In this document: positions 32,613 through 42,481 of the stretch, piece by piece
How the letters are laid out: each line of letters opens with the position of its first letter
Position numbering within the stretch: the stretch's first letter is position 1
Assembly (NCBI RefSeq): GCF_028765165.1
Contig: NZ_JARADB010000002.1
Coordinates: 1,547,146 to 1,611,145, forward strand
Length of the DNA: 64,000 bases
Reading direction: 5' to 3'
From: Paenibacillus sp. MAHUQ-63
GTDB taxonomy: Bacteria; Bacillota; Bacilli; Paenibacillales; NBRC-103111
Notes under the pieces: model-generated
Seen by the model: only the letters and a program-made list of their open reading frames with translations
The model's database searches: none
What the model was told of the DNA's origin: nothing
Translations under genes and position numbers: made by a program

Positions 32613-33703
32613 CGACTTCGCCTCTTTCCTAACCCGTATACCAGGATAACGAGCAGAATTTCACTTGGTAATCGAAGCTGGAACCAGTCTGACGCTACCT
32701 CGATATATTGTTTCTCATTGAAGAAGTAGGCAGAGAGTTCGCTTAAGAACAAAAAGATAAGGACGATTCCCTTGGGCACCCAAGGTTTACGCCATAGTGA
32801 TAACGATGAGGATGTGGTTGGAAGAATTGATTTGATTAATTCCGCACTAACATGCCAAGTCATCGTAATAAAAAGCAGCGCGATGCAAAAATACAGCAGC
32901 AAGAAGATAAATAAAACGCGTTCTACAAATCCAAACTCAACTCTCATCGAATCGACGGTACTTGCCCAAGTATAGTTATAGTCATCGACACCGATTGTGC
33001 CATGATATCCGATCGGTACGACAAAGGTCGTAAGTATGACCAAAGCGCCAATAACGGGGATGGTCCACGTATATTTCAACTTATTATCGGCTTGGATGCA
33101 GCGGTTAAAGATGGCCCAGTTGACATATCCGGTAAAGATGTAAGTCACCGCTGCAAAGGAATTCCACGAGGGCAGCCCCAACGAATAATGACTCATTACT
33201 CGAACGGCACCCCAATCCATGTTCGTATTGGTCAATGCTTTGAATAAAATAAACCCGATTAGCGGGAGATTGACAATGAGGATGATCTCTAGGATATAAA
33301 GGACTGTCTGTGAGTTGTTATTTGCCGCCAACGCGCACGCGAGCCCCACAAAGCCAATTAAGATAAATAGATTTAAGTCAGGATTCACAAATCTTTGAAC
33401 GATTCGGCAGTAGGATACCAGAACCATACCTCCTGCTGAGAACCACATAAAACCCAGGTAGAGTAACAAGATCATGTTGATGCTCTTCGGCAAATGCAAT
33501 TTAAAAATTTCCGGTAAGCCCATCCGGGGGAAACGCATCATCGATTTCGTAAAGAAAGAGGCAAGAATTGGCCCAATGACGATACTAAGCAGCGCTGCCG
33601 GGATAGCACCGGTGAACCGCTCGTTCATAAGGATGCGGGGAATGAAAAGGATCGTATTGGTGAGCATACATAAGATAACCGGGTAATAGTAGTACCGGTT
33701 CAC
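32609..33703 (-). CDS. Spore germination receptor B subunit (second ger operon)
   Basis: 364 residues, about ten membrane helices. GerAB-type APC permease: YYPVILCMLTNTILFIPRILMNERFTGAIPAALLSIVIG, MRFPRMGLPEIFKLHLPKS, YIFTGYVNWAIFNRCIQ. Four-base overlaps with both neighbours indicate tight coupling. Differs clearly from the B subunit at 28208, so it probably binds another germinant. Confidence 0.92.
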   Translation of the reverse strand: MNRYYYYPVILCMLTNTILFIPRILMNERFTGAIPAALLSIVIGPILASFFTKSMMRFPRMGLPEIFKLHLPKSINMILLLYLGFMWFSAGGMVLVSYCRIVQRFVNPDLNLFILIGFVGLACALAANNNSQTVLYILEIILIVNLPLIGFILFKALTNTNMDWGAVRVMSHYSLGLPSWNSFAAVTYIFTGYVNWAIFNRCIQADNKLKYTWTIPVIGALVILTTFVVPIGYHGTIGVDDYNYTWASTVDSMRVEFGFVERVLFIFLLLYFCIALLFITMTWHVSAELIKSILPTTSSSLSLWRKPWVPKGIVLIFLFLSELSAYFFNEKQYIEVASDWFQLRLPSEILLVILVYGLGKRRSR

Positions 33704-35052
33704 ATGGGATCACCTTCTTTGATGGAATAGCTTGCTTTTTTCTCGCGCATATAGATTTTCAAATAGGGCTCGCCAAAGCTGCGCAGACTAGCAAGATAAT
33801 TGACTAATAGAAACATGCCTACTACGATGCCTACAACCCCGAACAATGCAGCAAATACGATGAGTACGAACTTGACAAATCTCATGGCAAAGCTCATAGC
33901 GTTAATCGGAATCACGAAGTTTGAGATCGCTACAGCTGATGTAATAATGATCATGATGCTGCTCACAAGCCCAGCTTGCTGCGCGGCTTGCCCCAAGATG
34001 AGGCCGCCGACTGTGGTCGCAGTTGAGCCGATGTATTTAGGTAACCTTAAACTGGCTTCAATTAAAGCTTCAATCATAAAGAGCATGATAAAAACTTCAA
34101 TATAAGACGGATAGGGAACAGCTGCCCTGCTTCCTGCTATAGATAACGTTAGCTGTACTCGCAATATTTCAGGATTATAAGAGACAATAGCTACGTAGAA
34201 AGCCGGCAGCGTAACCGTAATGAGCAGCGAAATGTAACGCAAGATAACGAGAGCCTTCGTAATCCAAAAGGATTGATATAAGTCGTCCATCGCCGACATA
34301 AAGTCGAAAAAAACGCATGGAACAGCAAGAGCATAAGCGGTACCTTCCATCAGGATCACGATTTTCCCTTGGGCCAAATTCAAGACGGTCCTGTCCGGCC
34401 GCTCCGTAATCATCATTCGGGGAAACAAAGAAAACCGGGTATCATTCAGCAGTCTTTCCAACTGTCCGGAAGCTTGCACGAGGTCCACGTCGATAGCTAG
34501 TAATTTACTTCGAACCTGCTCAAGCAGCTCCGGCTTCGTGTGGGTAGCATCGTACATCAGGATGATCTCTGTTTTACTCCAATGCCCGACCGTAAGGGCC
34601 TCACTAGATAAGCTTGCTCGTTTGTATCGGGAGCGTATCAACCCCATATTTGTATGCAAATCCTCCGAGAACGATTTCGAAGGCCCAAGGATCGTGTTTT
34701 CTGTCTTGTTCTCGCCTGGCTGATCATTTAATGAACGTTTTGCCGAAATACTATAGATCTTGTCATAATAGATGATACAAGTATGACCGAGGAGCAAACG
34801 TTTTCGAATATCCTCCGTGTCCGCAACGACTTCAGCTCCAAAGGAAAACAGCTGAGCTTCAAAGTAGTCAAACGCGTGACTGTTGTTGAACGGAACGGAA
34901 ACATATTTGTTAATCACGTTGATATCCACAAGGGTTGATAAGTAAAGGATGTCGATTTCAAATGAAAGGTTTCTCAAATGAAGCGTTCGTAAATCAACAA
35001 GTGCTGGAAACATGAGTTTGACTCGTTCTACAATTAAGTTGGTTGTCGACAT
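33700..35052 (-). CDS. Spore germination receptor A subunit (second ger operon)
   Basis: 450 residues. GerA-family signatures: GPSKSFSEDLHTNMGLIRSRYKRASLSSE, DTRFSLFPRMMITERPDRTVLNLAQGKIVILMEGTAYALAVPCVFFDF, and FIMLFMIEALIEASLRLPKYIGSTATTVGGLILGQAAQQAGLVSSIMIIITS. Start ATG 35052 with GGAG about 11 bases upstream. First gene of the A-B-C operon, behind a good sigma-G-like promoter. Confidence 0.93.
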   Translation of the reverse strand: MSTTNLIVERVKLMFPALVDLRTLHLRNLSFEIDILYLSTLVDINVINKYVSVPFNNSHAFDYFEAQLFSFGAEVVADTEDIRKRLLLGHTCIIYYDKIYSISAKRSLNDQPGENKTENTILGPSKSFSEDLHTNMGLIRSRYKRASLSSEALTVGHWSKTEIILMYDATHTKPELLEQVRSKLLAIDVDLVQASGQLERLLNDTRFSLFPRMMITERPDRTVLNLAQGKIVILMEGTAYALAVPCVFFDFMSAMDDLYQSFWITKALVILRYISLLITVTLPAFYVAIVSYNPEILRVQLTLSIAGSRAAVPYPSYIEVFIMLFMIEALIEASLRLPKYIGSTATTVGGLILGQAAQQAGLVSSIMIIITSAVAISNFVIPINAMSFAMRFVKFVLIVFAALFGVVGIVVGMFLLVNYLASLRSFGEPYLKIYMREKKASYSIKEGDPM

Positions 35053-35070
35053 TGGGCATATTTCTCCGAT

Positions 35071-35101
35071 TTATGTATGAACATGATATACAGTCTATCC
35101 A
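35071..35101 (-). promoter_or_regulatory. Candidate sigma-G promoter of the second ger operon
   Basis: On the minus strand TGGATA (35101-35096), 16 bases, then CATACATAA (35079-35071). This is one mismatch from the forespore -35 and close to the CATACTA -10. It sits about 20 bases upstream of the gerA start. Confidence 0.55.
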
Positions 35102-35218
35102 TTTTGGATTTGACTAAACAGAATTCGCAGAGTGGGGGGCGGAAAATGTAATTTTCTGGATAAATGGATTTTTTATTATGTCCATTTTGTGGTTGTTCAG
35201 TTTTTGTATAGAGGATTA

Positions 35219-35227
35219 TGTTATAAT
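35219..35227 (+). promoter_or_regulatory. Extended -10 promoter of the exopolysaccharide operon
   Basis: TGTTATAAT gives a perfect TATAAT with an extended TGN element, about 90 bases upstream of the first gene. No -35 at a good distance, which is usual for extended -10 promoters. Confidence 0.5.
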
Positions 35228-35314
35228 TTCTCGGAACCTGTCGAATTCAGTTAATGGTATATATCTACCTTGAAAATAACAATTTTTTGTAAAGATATGA
35301 AGGTGAACAATGGA

Positions 35315-36610
35315 ATGAACGAACTGTTAACGAGAAATCGACCGCTTCTATGTTCGGTAAGTGATGTCCAGATGGCAGAATTTATTCAAATGCATCTAGG
35401 CATCGATTGCTGTATGCAACCCTTTGAACCAGATCCGGCATCTGAGTTGATTCCTCAGTTTGACAGAATGAATCCAGATTGTGCGGTTGTTCTCCTGAAC
35501 GAAGCAACAAAGGACAATTTGACTGAGTGGATCGATCTAAGACAATATTGCGATACGAGACACATTCCCTTCGTTATCCTTATGGACAAAGATGACAAAG
35601 AACTTAAATGTGCGTTGTTAGCCGATGCGGTATTGTTCCAGCCGGTAGATGTAAAGGAGCTTCAATTGGTTATAAAGAAACTGCTGGAGAGAAGACAGCG
35701 GATTCTTGATCAAATTCTCATCGATCCTTTAACAGGAGCGTTCAATTATCGATATTTGCAGCGTGAAGTTCAAACACAGCTCAATGATATGAAACGGTCT
35801 CATGAGACATTTTCGATGGTATATCTAGAGGTTGATCCTAAGCCGTCGATAGATGCCAAGTGCAGGCATGCTTTGACCAAAGGGCTTGTGGATTTTATTC
35901 AGGGCAGCATACGACCGACGGATTGCATGGGGCATCATGCTGTAGAAGGATTTGTAATGATTCTGCCTAAAACTGTAAAATCTGACGCCTTGAAATTGAT
36001 GCATCGGCTGACCGCGTTGTTTTCCAAAGTACCTATCGATACGCCGCGGGGGACGCTTTATGGTTCCTTCTCGGCGAAAGTACGGGAATTTGTTGATTCT
36101 AATAGGTCGGCGGACGAGTGCTTGAAGATGATGCCGTTCTCGAATGAGACGGACCCTACTGAGCGCTCGGGATTGGTGTTGGATGGCACGATGAACGATA
36201 ATGAAACCAAGACCCGCAAGCTGATGCTGGCTATTATCGACGATGACCGATTGATCCGCGAGATGTTAAAGCATCAGTTCTCGGATATCGGAGAAAGCCT
36301 ATATGACGTCGAAATTAAGGAGTTTGCCGATGGAGAGCAATTTTTCAACGATCCATGGCATCGGCAAAATGAACGCTATATCGTAATTATCGATCGGATT
36401 ATGCCTAAGATGGATGGATTGGAAGTCCTGCATAAAATTCGTACCGGGTATGACAGACGCAGATATGTATGCATCATGCTCAGCAGCAAAGGGTCGGAAA
36501 CCGATATCGCCATGGCGATCCAAAGGGGCGCCAACGATTATATGGTTAAGCCTTTCAGCTTAAAGGAGCTTCGCGTGAGAATTAAGCGGCTTGTAGGTGG
36601 TTTGCGATGA
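35315..36610 (+). CDS. Response regulator with REC-like, degenerate GGDEF and C-terminal REC domains
   Basis: 431 residues. About 1-115 is a REC-like domain without a full acidic pocket. From about 130 comes a GGDEF-like domain (DPLTGAFNYRYLQREVQTQL) whose signature loop reads HHAVEGFVMILP instead of GGDEF, so it should not make c-di-GMP but could bind it or serve in dimerisation. About 305-431 is a complete REC domain: IIDDDRLIREML, phosphoacceptor D360 in VIIDRIMPKMDGLEVL, and K412 in YMVKPFSLKELR. ATG 35315 has AAGGTG about 9 bases upstream; ATG 35297 or TTG 35270 are possible earlier starts. Joined by ATGA to the HEAT gene; likely a post-translational switch of the synthase operon. Confidence 0.85.
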   Translation: MNELLTRNRPLLCSVSDVQMAEFIQMHLGIDCCMQPFEPDPASELIPQFDRMNPDCAVVLLNEATKDNLTEWIDLRQYCDTRHIPFVILMDKDDKELKCALLADAVLFQPVDVKELQLVIKKLLERRQRILDQILIDPLTGAFNYRYLQREVQTQLNDMKRSHETFSMVYLEVDPKPSIDAKCRHALTKGLVDFIQGSIRPTDCMGHHAVEGFVMILPKTVKSDALKLMHRLTALFSKVPIDTPRGTLYGSFSAKVREFVDSNRSADECLKMMPFSNETDPTERSGLVLDGTMNDNETKTRKLMLAIIDDDRLIREMLKHQFSDIGESLYDVEIKEFADGEQFFNDPWHRQNERYIVIIDRIMPKMDGLEVLHKIRTGYDRRRYVCIMLSSKGSETDIAMAIQRGANDYMVKPFSLKELRVRIKRLVGGLR

Positions 36611-37683
36611 CGCAAGTTTTAGTTTTTCTATTAACCGTCATCTCGCTTGGATTACTTCTGACGATCTACTTGTATTTGCTTTGCCGGAAATGGTTGAATC
36701 AGCGGCGCAGGAATAAAAAAGAACGCTGGTTAAAGGTCCAGTCCCATGATATAGACATTTATTTATTTACCGGATATGGAGCCGAATCCTTCGTTCCCGA
36801 GAAGGAGTATCAATATGAAGCTTTGGAAGACACGTTTAGTGATTTCCTAAGTAACGTTAAGTTCGAGAAGGACTTCGGACCGATCAATGCTTATGTGGAA
36901 CGATATTTTGCGCCATGGTATCGCAAGCGGCTTCGCTCTCGGTCCTGGAGTGTCCGAATGAATACATTATATTTCATCAACCGTTTCAACATGGATACGA
37001 TGCAGAATGACTTGGTTCGCCATTTATCCAGTAAACAATGTTCTGCGGAAGAAAAATTGGAAATTTTACTTATACTCGCGGATTTCGAATACAAAGCTCT
37101 CCTGGAGCTTATGAAAGATGTAAAGGAGCTTCCGACCTTTTCGCTGAACGAGCTGTGGAGCCGGCTTGTATCTCAGGATAACGTGGATACGTATGTGGAT
37201 GGCTTCTTTGAATATGACGGTTCGTGGCAGGGGGCTTTTCTCGAGGCTGTTCGGGACAAGCATTTGCGTTCGGAGAAGCTGCAGCAGCTGCTCGAGCAAT
37301 TAATTGAATCGGAGCAACGCGAGCTTCGAGTCAAGGCGTTAAAGACGATTGGTTCCCTTGGTTATATGTCTTCCGTCGATACGTTCATACAGTGGTTGGA
37401 AAGTAATGAAGCCAAGGGGATATGGGATCGTCCGCAGGCGACTGGGGAGAAGCTGATGGCTGCGCGGTTAATGGGAAGCATCCGGCATGATCGGTTCATT
37501 CCCTATCTGAACAAGTTGATCGGGGATAAAGCGTATGGCGTTCGGGCGGAGGCAGCCAGAGCATTGCGGCAGTACCGACAGGGTAAGAGTATGCTGACCA
37601 AGCTGGCGTACAACCATCCCGATGCGTTTGCCCGTTCCATTGCCCAAGAATGGATAGAAAGGAGTCCTGATTATTATGAATGA
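36607..37683 (+). CDS. Membrane-anchored HEAT-repeat protein
   Basis: 358 residues. One N-terminal membrane helix (VLVFLLTVISLGLLLTIYLYLLC, 4-26) followed by a basic stretch and a cytoplasmic alpha-helical body. The C-terminal 120 residues have HEAT-type helices (ELRVKALKTIGSLGYMSSVDTFIQWL, GEKLMAARLMGSIRHDRFIPYLNKLIGDKAYGVRAEAARALRQY). HEAT arrays are protein-binding scaffolds. Its ATG overlaps the stop of the response regulator (ATGA) and its 3' end overlaps the glycosyltransferase start by 8 bases, so the three products are made together and may form a complex at the membrane. Confidence 0.82.
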   Translation: MTQVLVFLLTVISLGLLLTIYLYLLCRKWLNQRRRNKKERWLKVQSHDIDIYLFTGYGAESFVPEKEYQYEALEDTFSDFLSNVKFEKDFGPINAYVERYFAPWYRKRLRSRSWSVRMNTLYFINRFNMDTMQNDLVRHLSSKQCSAEEKLEILLILADFEYKALLELMKDVKELPTFSLNELWSRLVSQDNVDTYVDGFFEYDGSWQGAFLEAVRDKHLRSEKLQQLLEQLIESEQRELRVKALKTIGSLGYMSSVDTFIQWLESNEAKGIWDRPQATGEKLMAARLMGSIRHDRFIPYLNKLIGDKAYGVRAEAARALRQYRQGKSMLTKLAYNHPDAFARSIAQEWIERSPDYYE

Positions 37684-39121
37684 GCTGACGGATTTATTCC
37701 GAATTCCGCTCCTACTCCTCAACAAAGCCATCTTCATCTATTTCATCGCTATTTGCTGCTTTTATTTGTTATTGTTCCTACTATCGTACAACCGTTTGGG
37801 AAAACAGAAAGGGCTTCATAAAGTCGAACCTTACAAAAGAATGAAGAATTCTTCATTTACCCCGCCATTATCTATCATTGTGCCTGCCTATAACGAAGAA
37901 GTGGGGGTGATCGGTACGATTTTGTCACTGATCACCGGCAGCGGAAGGCTGGATTACCCGCAATTTGAAGTGATCGTTGTGAATGACGGCTCGAAGGATC
38001 GAACGCTGCAAAAAGTGATCGAGCGGTTTCAGATGGTACCGGTCAAAAACAAAGTGCACCAAAAACGAAATGGCATAGAAACCAAGTCGATTAAAGAAGT
38101 GTATCACTCCGAAATTTATCCGTTTTTGATTCTGATTGATAAAGAAAATGGCGGAAAGGCCGATGCATTAAATGCCGGCATCAATATGTCCAAATACCCT
38201 TACTTCGCTTCCATTGACGGGGATACCGTCCTCGATCCGGATTCGTTCCTCAAAATCATGATGCCGATTGTGGAGCACGCCGATGATGAAATATTAGCTA
38301 CCGGCGGGAATGTTTTAATTGCGAATGGGAATACCGTCGTGAAAGGACAGGTCCAGGAAACGAAGCTTTCCCGCAATCCTTTGGTCATGATGCAGTGCAT
38401 TGAATATATGAGGGCTTTTTTGATGGGACGCATCGGTTTGAGCCGGAATAATTTGCTGCTCGTCATCTCAGGTGCTTTCGGTGTTTTTAAAACGCAGCGG
38501 GTCATTCAAGCAGGGGGCTATAAGGCAGATACGGTCGGTGAAGATATGGAATTGGTCGTACGGCTTCATAGGATGAATATAGAGCAAAAGTGGGGAGCCA
38601 GAATCGAATATGTAGCTGATCCAATCTGTTACACGGAGGCACCTGAGTCGATGAAATATTTGTACAGACAGCGTACACGCTGGCACAGGGGTTTATTCGA
38701 AAGCTTGTGGACCCATCGTCGGATGATGTTCAACAAGAAGTATGGCCTTATCGGGTTTATTGCCATGCCCTTTTATTTTTTTGTTGAGTTACTTGGTCCG
38801 CTGGTCGAATTTTTCGGTTATGTAACATTAATTGCCGATCTGATCATGGATCGGGTGTTCATTCAATACGCGCTGATGCTCTTCGCATTAATGGTTGTGT
38901 ACGGATCGTTCTTATCCATGGGCGCGGTGCTGCTCGAGGAGTGGCGGCTCGGCAAATATCAGAAGATCTCCGAGCTGAACTGGCTGCTCTTGTATGCTCT
39001 TTCGGAGGCTTTCTGGTACCGGCCGCTGCTTACGGTATGGCGTGTACGAGCAACGTTTGCCGTGCTTTTCGGAAGAACGCAGGGCTGGGGCGAGATGCAG
39101 CGTAAAGGGGTTTCAGCTTAG
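37676..39121 (+). CDS. Processive family 2 glycosyltransferase (cellulose/PNAG synthase-like)
   Basis: 481 residues. N-terminal membrane helix, GT-A domain with LSIIVPAYNEEVGVIGTI, D-rich VVNDGSKD, the DxD motif D181-G-D183 (SIDGDTVLDPDS), GEDME with catalytic-type E289-D290, and Q332-R-T-R-W336 (QxxRW), then at least three C-terminal membrane helices. This motif set defines processive synthases that polymerise and export a polysaccharide (cellulose, PNAG, hyaluronan, YdaM type). The product cannot be told from sequence. The Bacillus subtilis ydaJKLMN operon is the nearest known layout: synthase with a degenerate GGDEF c-di-GMP receptor. Confidence 0.9.
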   Translation: MNELTDLFRIPLLLLNKAIFIYFIAICCFYLLLFLLSYNRLGKQKGLHKVEPYKRMKNSSFTPPLSIIVPAYNEEVGVIGTILSLITGSGRLDYPQFEVIVVNDGSKDRTLQKVIERFQMVPVKNKVHQKRNGIETKSIKEVYHSEIYPFLILIDKENGGKADALNAGINMSKYPYFASIDGDTVLDPDSFLKIMMPIVEHADDEILATGGNVLIANGNTVVKGQVQETKLSRNPLVMMQCIEYMRAFLMGRIGLSRNNLLLVISGAFGVFKTQRVIQAGGYKADTVGEDMELVVRLHRMNIEQKWGARIEYVADPICYTEAPESMKYLYRQRTRWHRGLFESLWTHRRMMFNKKYGLIGFIAMPFYFFVELLGPLVEFFGYVTLIADLIMDRVFIQYALMLFALMVVYGSFLSMGAVLLEEWRLGKYQKISELNWLLLYALSEAFWYRPLLTVWRVRATFAVLFGRTQGWGEMQRKGVSA

Positions 39122-39135
39122 AAGGGGGTACAACG

Positions 39136-42100
39136 ATGAAGCGGTCCTGGACTCAGTGGGTGGTGGTGTTGTTCATTATCATCGCGGCGGCAGCCACCCC
39201 AATGGCGGCTTGGAAATGGAAGTCAAGCCAAGTCCTGAATGTGGCTATTCTAGATAAAACAGTTCCCGACACAACGTACCGGGAGCATAAGGGTCTAATG
39301 TGGCTTCTCAATTATTTCAAATATGTCCAAGATGATCGAACGGCTTATTCCATCGCGAACGATTATTTCGGCTACGTTCCTGGTGCGGAGGGTTCCAATG
39401 CCGTTCGCGACCTGAAGCTGTCCGAAGACTACGATCTGGTCTATATTGCAGATACGTATGGCGTGTACAAAGATGATATGACGCAAATGGCGATGCGCGG
39501 TAACCGATCGGATAAAATTTATGGTGGACTGCAGCTCTCCGATATCGAGCAAATCAAGAATGCGATCTATAAAGGAACCTCTCTGATCGCCGAATTTAAC
39601 ACGTTCGGGAGTCCGACCGACAATGCGGCCAAACAAGCGCTGTATGAAATCATGGGAGTCCGCTGGTCGGGCTGGATCGGCCGTTATTTTCCCGATTTGG
39701 CAGGCGGAGGGGAGCTTCCGGATTGGGCAAAGAGCAATTATGAGAAGCAAACCGGGCAAAAATGGACCTTCCAAGGCCCAGGCTTCCTCTTCGTTAAGGA
39801 TGATGACCAGGTAGCTGTGCTGGAGGAAGGGAAAGAATCCGGAAAGCGGGGCAATGTATTCTCTTTGACGGAGAAGGGGAAAGCCTTTGTCGGCAAGACG
39901 GTTGAAACCCGGTACAATTACTGGTTCGATGTCATCGAGGCCGAGGACAAGGAAGGCATTCTGGCGAATTACGACCTTGACTTGACTGAGGCCGGCGAGA
40001 AGAAGCTGAAGACGCTAGGCATCCCTTCAACATTCCCGGCCGTCGTCAAAAATGATACGGGTACGTATACCTCCTATTATTTGGCAGGGGATTATGCCGA
40101 TCATCTCGAAGCCCCTGATTTTTACCAGTACCAATGGCTGGATCAGCTGTTTGCCGCCTTCGCTTGGGATTCCGGTAAAAATCAGCAGAGCTTTTACTGG
40201 AAGGCTTATCGGCCGCTTCTGAAGCGGATATTGGAGGAAACGGCGCAGAAGAAGCAGCAGCCGACAGTCATTCCTGCTAATACTCATGCCGTTACGACGG
40301 ATGGTATCACGATTCCGGCCAAAGTAGGCAGCCAATATTTGCAGTTGTATCAGAACGACAGCTGGAGCGACATGCTCGTCAAAGGCGTCAACATCGGTAT
40401 GGGGAAGCCTGGAAAATATCCGGGAGAAGCCTCGATTACGAAGGCGGAATATTTGCGATGGTTCAAGTACATAGGAGCTATGAATGCCAATGTCATTCGT
40501 ACGTACACCTTGCACCCTCCGGCTTTCTATGAGGCGCTTCTCGAATATAACAACAAAGCTTCCAAACCGCTTTATTTATTACATGGCGTATGGATTAATG
40601 AAGAGAAGCTTCTCTCATCGAAAGACGTCTATACCAAAGAGCTTTGGACGGAGTATGTTGAAGAGATGCAGCGGACCGTCGATGTGATTCACGGCCATGC
40701 CGATTTGCCGGCCAATCCGGGGCATGCTTCGGGGACCTACAGGGCCGATATCTCGAAGTACGTACTGGGTTGGGTACTAGGTATTGAGTGGGATCCGAAG
40801 ATCGTTGTCGAAACGAACCAGAAGCACCAAGGGATGCCGGATTTCAATGGGCGCTACTTCCGAACAGAGCAGGCGTCTCCCTTCGAAGCATGGTTGGCCT
40901 CGACGATGGATGAAATCTCCGTATACGAGTCGGATCACTATCATTGGCAGCGGCCGACCAGCTTTACGAATTGGCCTACTACCGATATGATCGAGCATCC
41001 ATCCGAACCGCTGATGGAAGAAGATATGGTTTCGGTCAATCCGAACGTCATTTGGACGAAACCGACATTTCAGGCTGGCTATTTCGCATCGTATCATGTG
41101 TACCCTTATTACCCGGACTTTATGAATTATGAGACGAAGTATACCGATTATGTTGATTTCCGCGGGGAAAAGAACAGCTACGCGGGCTACCTGCACGATC
41201 TGAAGCAGATGCACCGCATGCCTGTGCTCGTTGCCGAATTCGGGGTTCCTGCCTCACGTGGAATGACACACCGCAATGTGCGGGGATGGAACCAGGGTGC
41301 TCATAACGAACAGGAGCAAGGCGCTATCGATGGCCGGATGTTCGAGGAAATCACGAAAGAGGGCATGGCCGGAGGCCTAGTCTTTACTTGGCAGGACGAA
41401 TGGTTTAAGCGGACATGGAATACGATGGATTTGGATAATCCGGATCGCAGGCCGTTCTGGTCAAATGTCCAAACTAGCGAGCAATATTTCGGATTGATGG
41501 CCTTTGAGCCAGGAGAACCGCAACAGGGATTGTATGTGGATGGCGATATTAACGATTGGACGAAGGAGAAGCTTACTCCTGTGCCTATGAAGGGTGCCGC
41601 CGCCCAAGCCTTGGACGGTGACGATCCGCAAAGGGAAATCAAGCAAATGTTCGTATCCAGCGATGCGCGCAACGTGTACTTCCGAATTGATTTCGGACAA
41701 AACGGCGGGCCCTTGGACTGGTCAAAGACAGGGGCTTCGATATTGCTTGATACGATTCCGAACCAAGGCCAGCATCGGATTCCGGGCGGAAGCGGCCTGA
41801 CGACGGATGCCGGAATCGACTTCGTCATTGATCTGAAAGGGCCGAAGCAATCGCGTATTTGGGTCGACAGCTATTACGATTCTACGTATTATCAGTACGG
41901 CGGTGTGCTGAAGATGATGCCGTGGCTGGATTACGCCAATCAAAAGGACAATAGCATCTTCCACAAAATGACGCTTGTGTTGAACAAAGAGATGGAAGTT
42001 CCGAATGTTCGCGGTTTAACGTTGCAGCTGCCGCTTGAAACCTATGAAACCGGGCTATTGCGCTACGGGAACGGGAATCCGGACAGCCCAAGCTTTGATT

Positions 42101-42477
42101 CGCTTGCCGATGTGGCTTACGATGACAAGGCTCATGTCGTCGAGGTGAGGATTCCGTGGCAGCTGCTGAATGTGAAGGATCCGAGTACCCGAGAAATGAT
42201 GGGCGATCTGTGGCAGAAGGGGCTTCAAGCAACGGAGCAAATGCCGGGCATTAAGATCGCGGCGGTTACGTACAAGCCCGATTCGCAGTCTAACGGAGAC
42301 GCTCCAGGAAGCCAGCACATTTCGTACTCAATGCCAGCTTTGAACGGTAATGTGCTTCAATCCGCAGACATGTTCAACTATCAATGGGATAAATGGGAGA
42401 CACTGGATTATCATGAACGACTCAAAAAGTCCTATTATATGATTCAGGATTTGTATCAAAAGATAACAATGCCATAG
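39136..42477 (+). CDS. Membrane-anchored extracellular glycosidase-like protein with C-terminal CBM9-like domain
   Basis: 1113 residues. An uncleaved-looking N-terminal helix (WVVVLFIIIAAAATPMAAWKW) anchors it outside. About 33-380 is a domain with YDLVYIADTYGVYKDD, possibly amidotransferase-like and not recognised. About 400-800 looks like a TIM-barrel glycosidase of clan A: NVIRTYTLHPPAFYEALLEYN, VLGWVLGIEWDP (candidate acid/base E551) and MPVLVAEFGVPASRG (candidate nucleophile E701), then GGLVFTWQDEWFKRTWN. The usual Asn before the acid/base is Ile here. About 830-1060 resembles a CBM9-type domain (YVDGDINDWTKEK, RNVYFRIDFG, VEVRIPWQLLNVKDP). ATG 39136, 14 bases after the synthase stop. 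It may trim or release the polymer made by the operon. Confidence 0.8.
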   Translation: MKRSWTQWVVVLFIIIAAAATPMAAWKWKSSQVLNVAILDKTVPDTTYREHKGLMWLLNYFKYVQDDRTAYSIANDYFGYVPGAEGSNAVRDLKLSEDYDLVYIADTYGVYKDDMTQMAMRGNRSDKIYGGLQLSDIEQIKNAIYKGTSLIAEFNTFGSPTDNAAKQALYEIMGVRWSGWIGRYFPDLAGGGELPDWAKSNYEKQTGQKWTFQGPGFLFVKDDDQVAVLEEGKESGKRGNVFSLTEKGKAFVGKTVETRYNYWFDVIEAEDKEGILANYDLDLTEAGEKKLKTLGIPSTFPAVVKNDTGTYTSYYLAGDYADHLEAPDFYQYQWLDQLFAAFAWDSGKNQQSFYWKAYRPLLKRILEETAQKKQQPTVIPANTHAVTTDGITIPAKVGSQYLQLYQNDSWSDMLVKGVNIGMGKPGKYPGEASITKAEYLRWFKYIGAMNANVIRTYTLHPPAFYEALLEYNNKASKPLYLLHGVWINEEKLLSSKDVYTKELWTEYVEEMQRTVDVIHGHADLPANPGHASGTYRADISKYVLGWVLGIEWDPKIVVETNQKHQGMPDFNGRYFRTEQASPFEAWLASTMDEISVYESDHYHWQRPTSFTNWPTTDMIEHPSEPLMEEDMVSVNPNVIWTKPTFQAGYFASYHVYPYYPDFMNYETKYTDYVDFRGEKNSYAGYLHDLKQMHRMPVLVAEFGVPASRGMTHRNVRGWNQGAHNEQEQGAIDGRMFEEITKEGMAGGLVFTWQDEWFKRTWNTMDLDNPDRRPFWSNVQTSEQYFGLMAFEPGEPQQGLYVDGDINDWTKEKLTPVPMKGAAAQALDGDDPQREIKQMFVSSDARNVYFRIDFGQNGGPLDWSKTGASILLDTIPNQGQHRIPGGSGLTTDAGIDFVIDLKGPKQSRIWVDSYYDSTYYQYGGVLKMMPWLDYANQKDNSIFHKMTLVLNKEMEVPNVRGLTLQLPLETYETGLLRYGNGNPDSPSFDSLADVAYDDKAHVVEVRIPWQLLNVKDPSTREMMGDLWQKGLQATEQMPGIKIAAVTYKPDSQSNGDAPGSQHISYSMPALNGNVLQSADMFNYQWDKWETLDYHERLKKSYYMIQDLYQKITMP

Positions 42478-42481
42478 GAAA

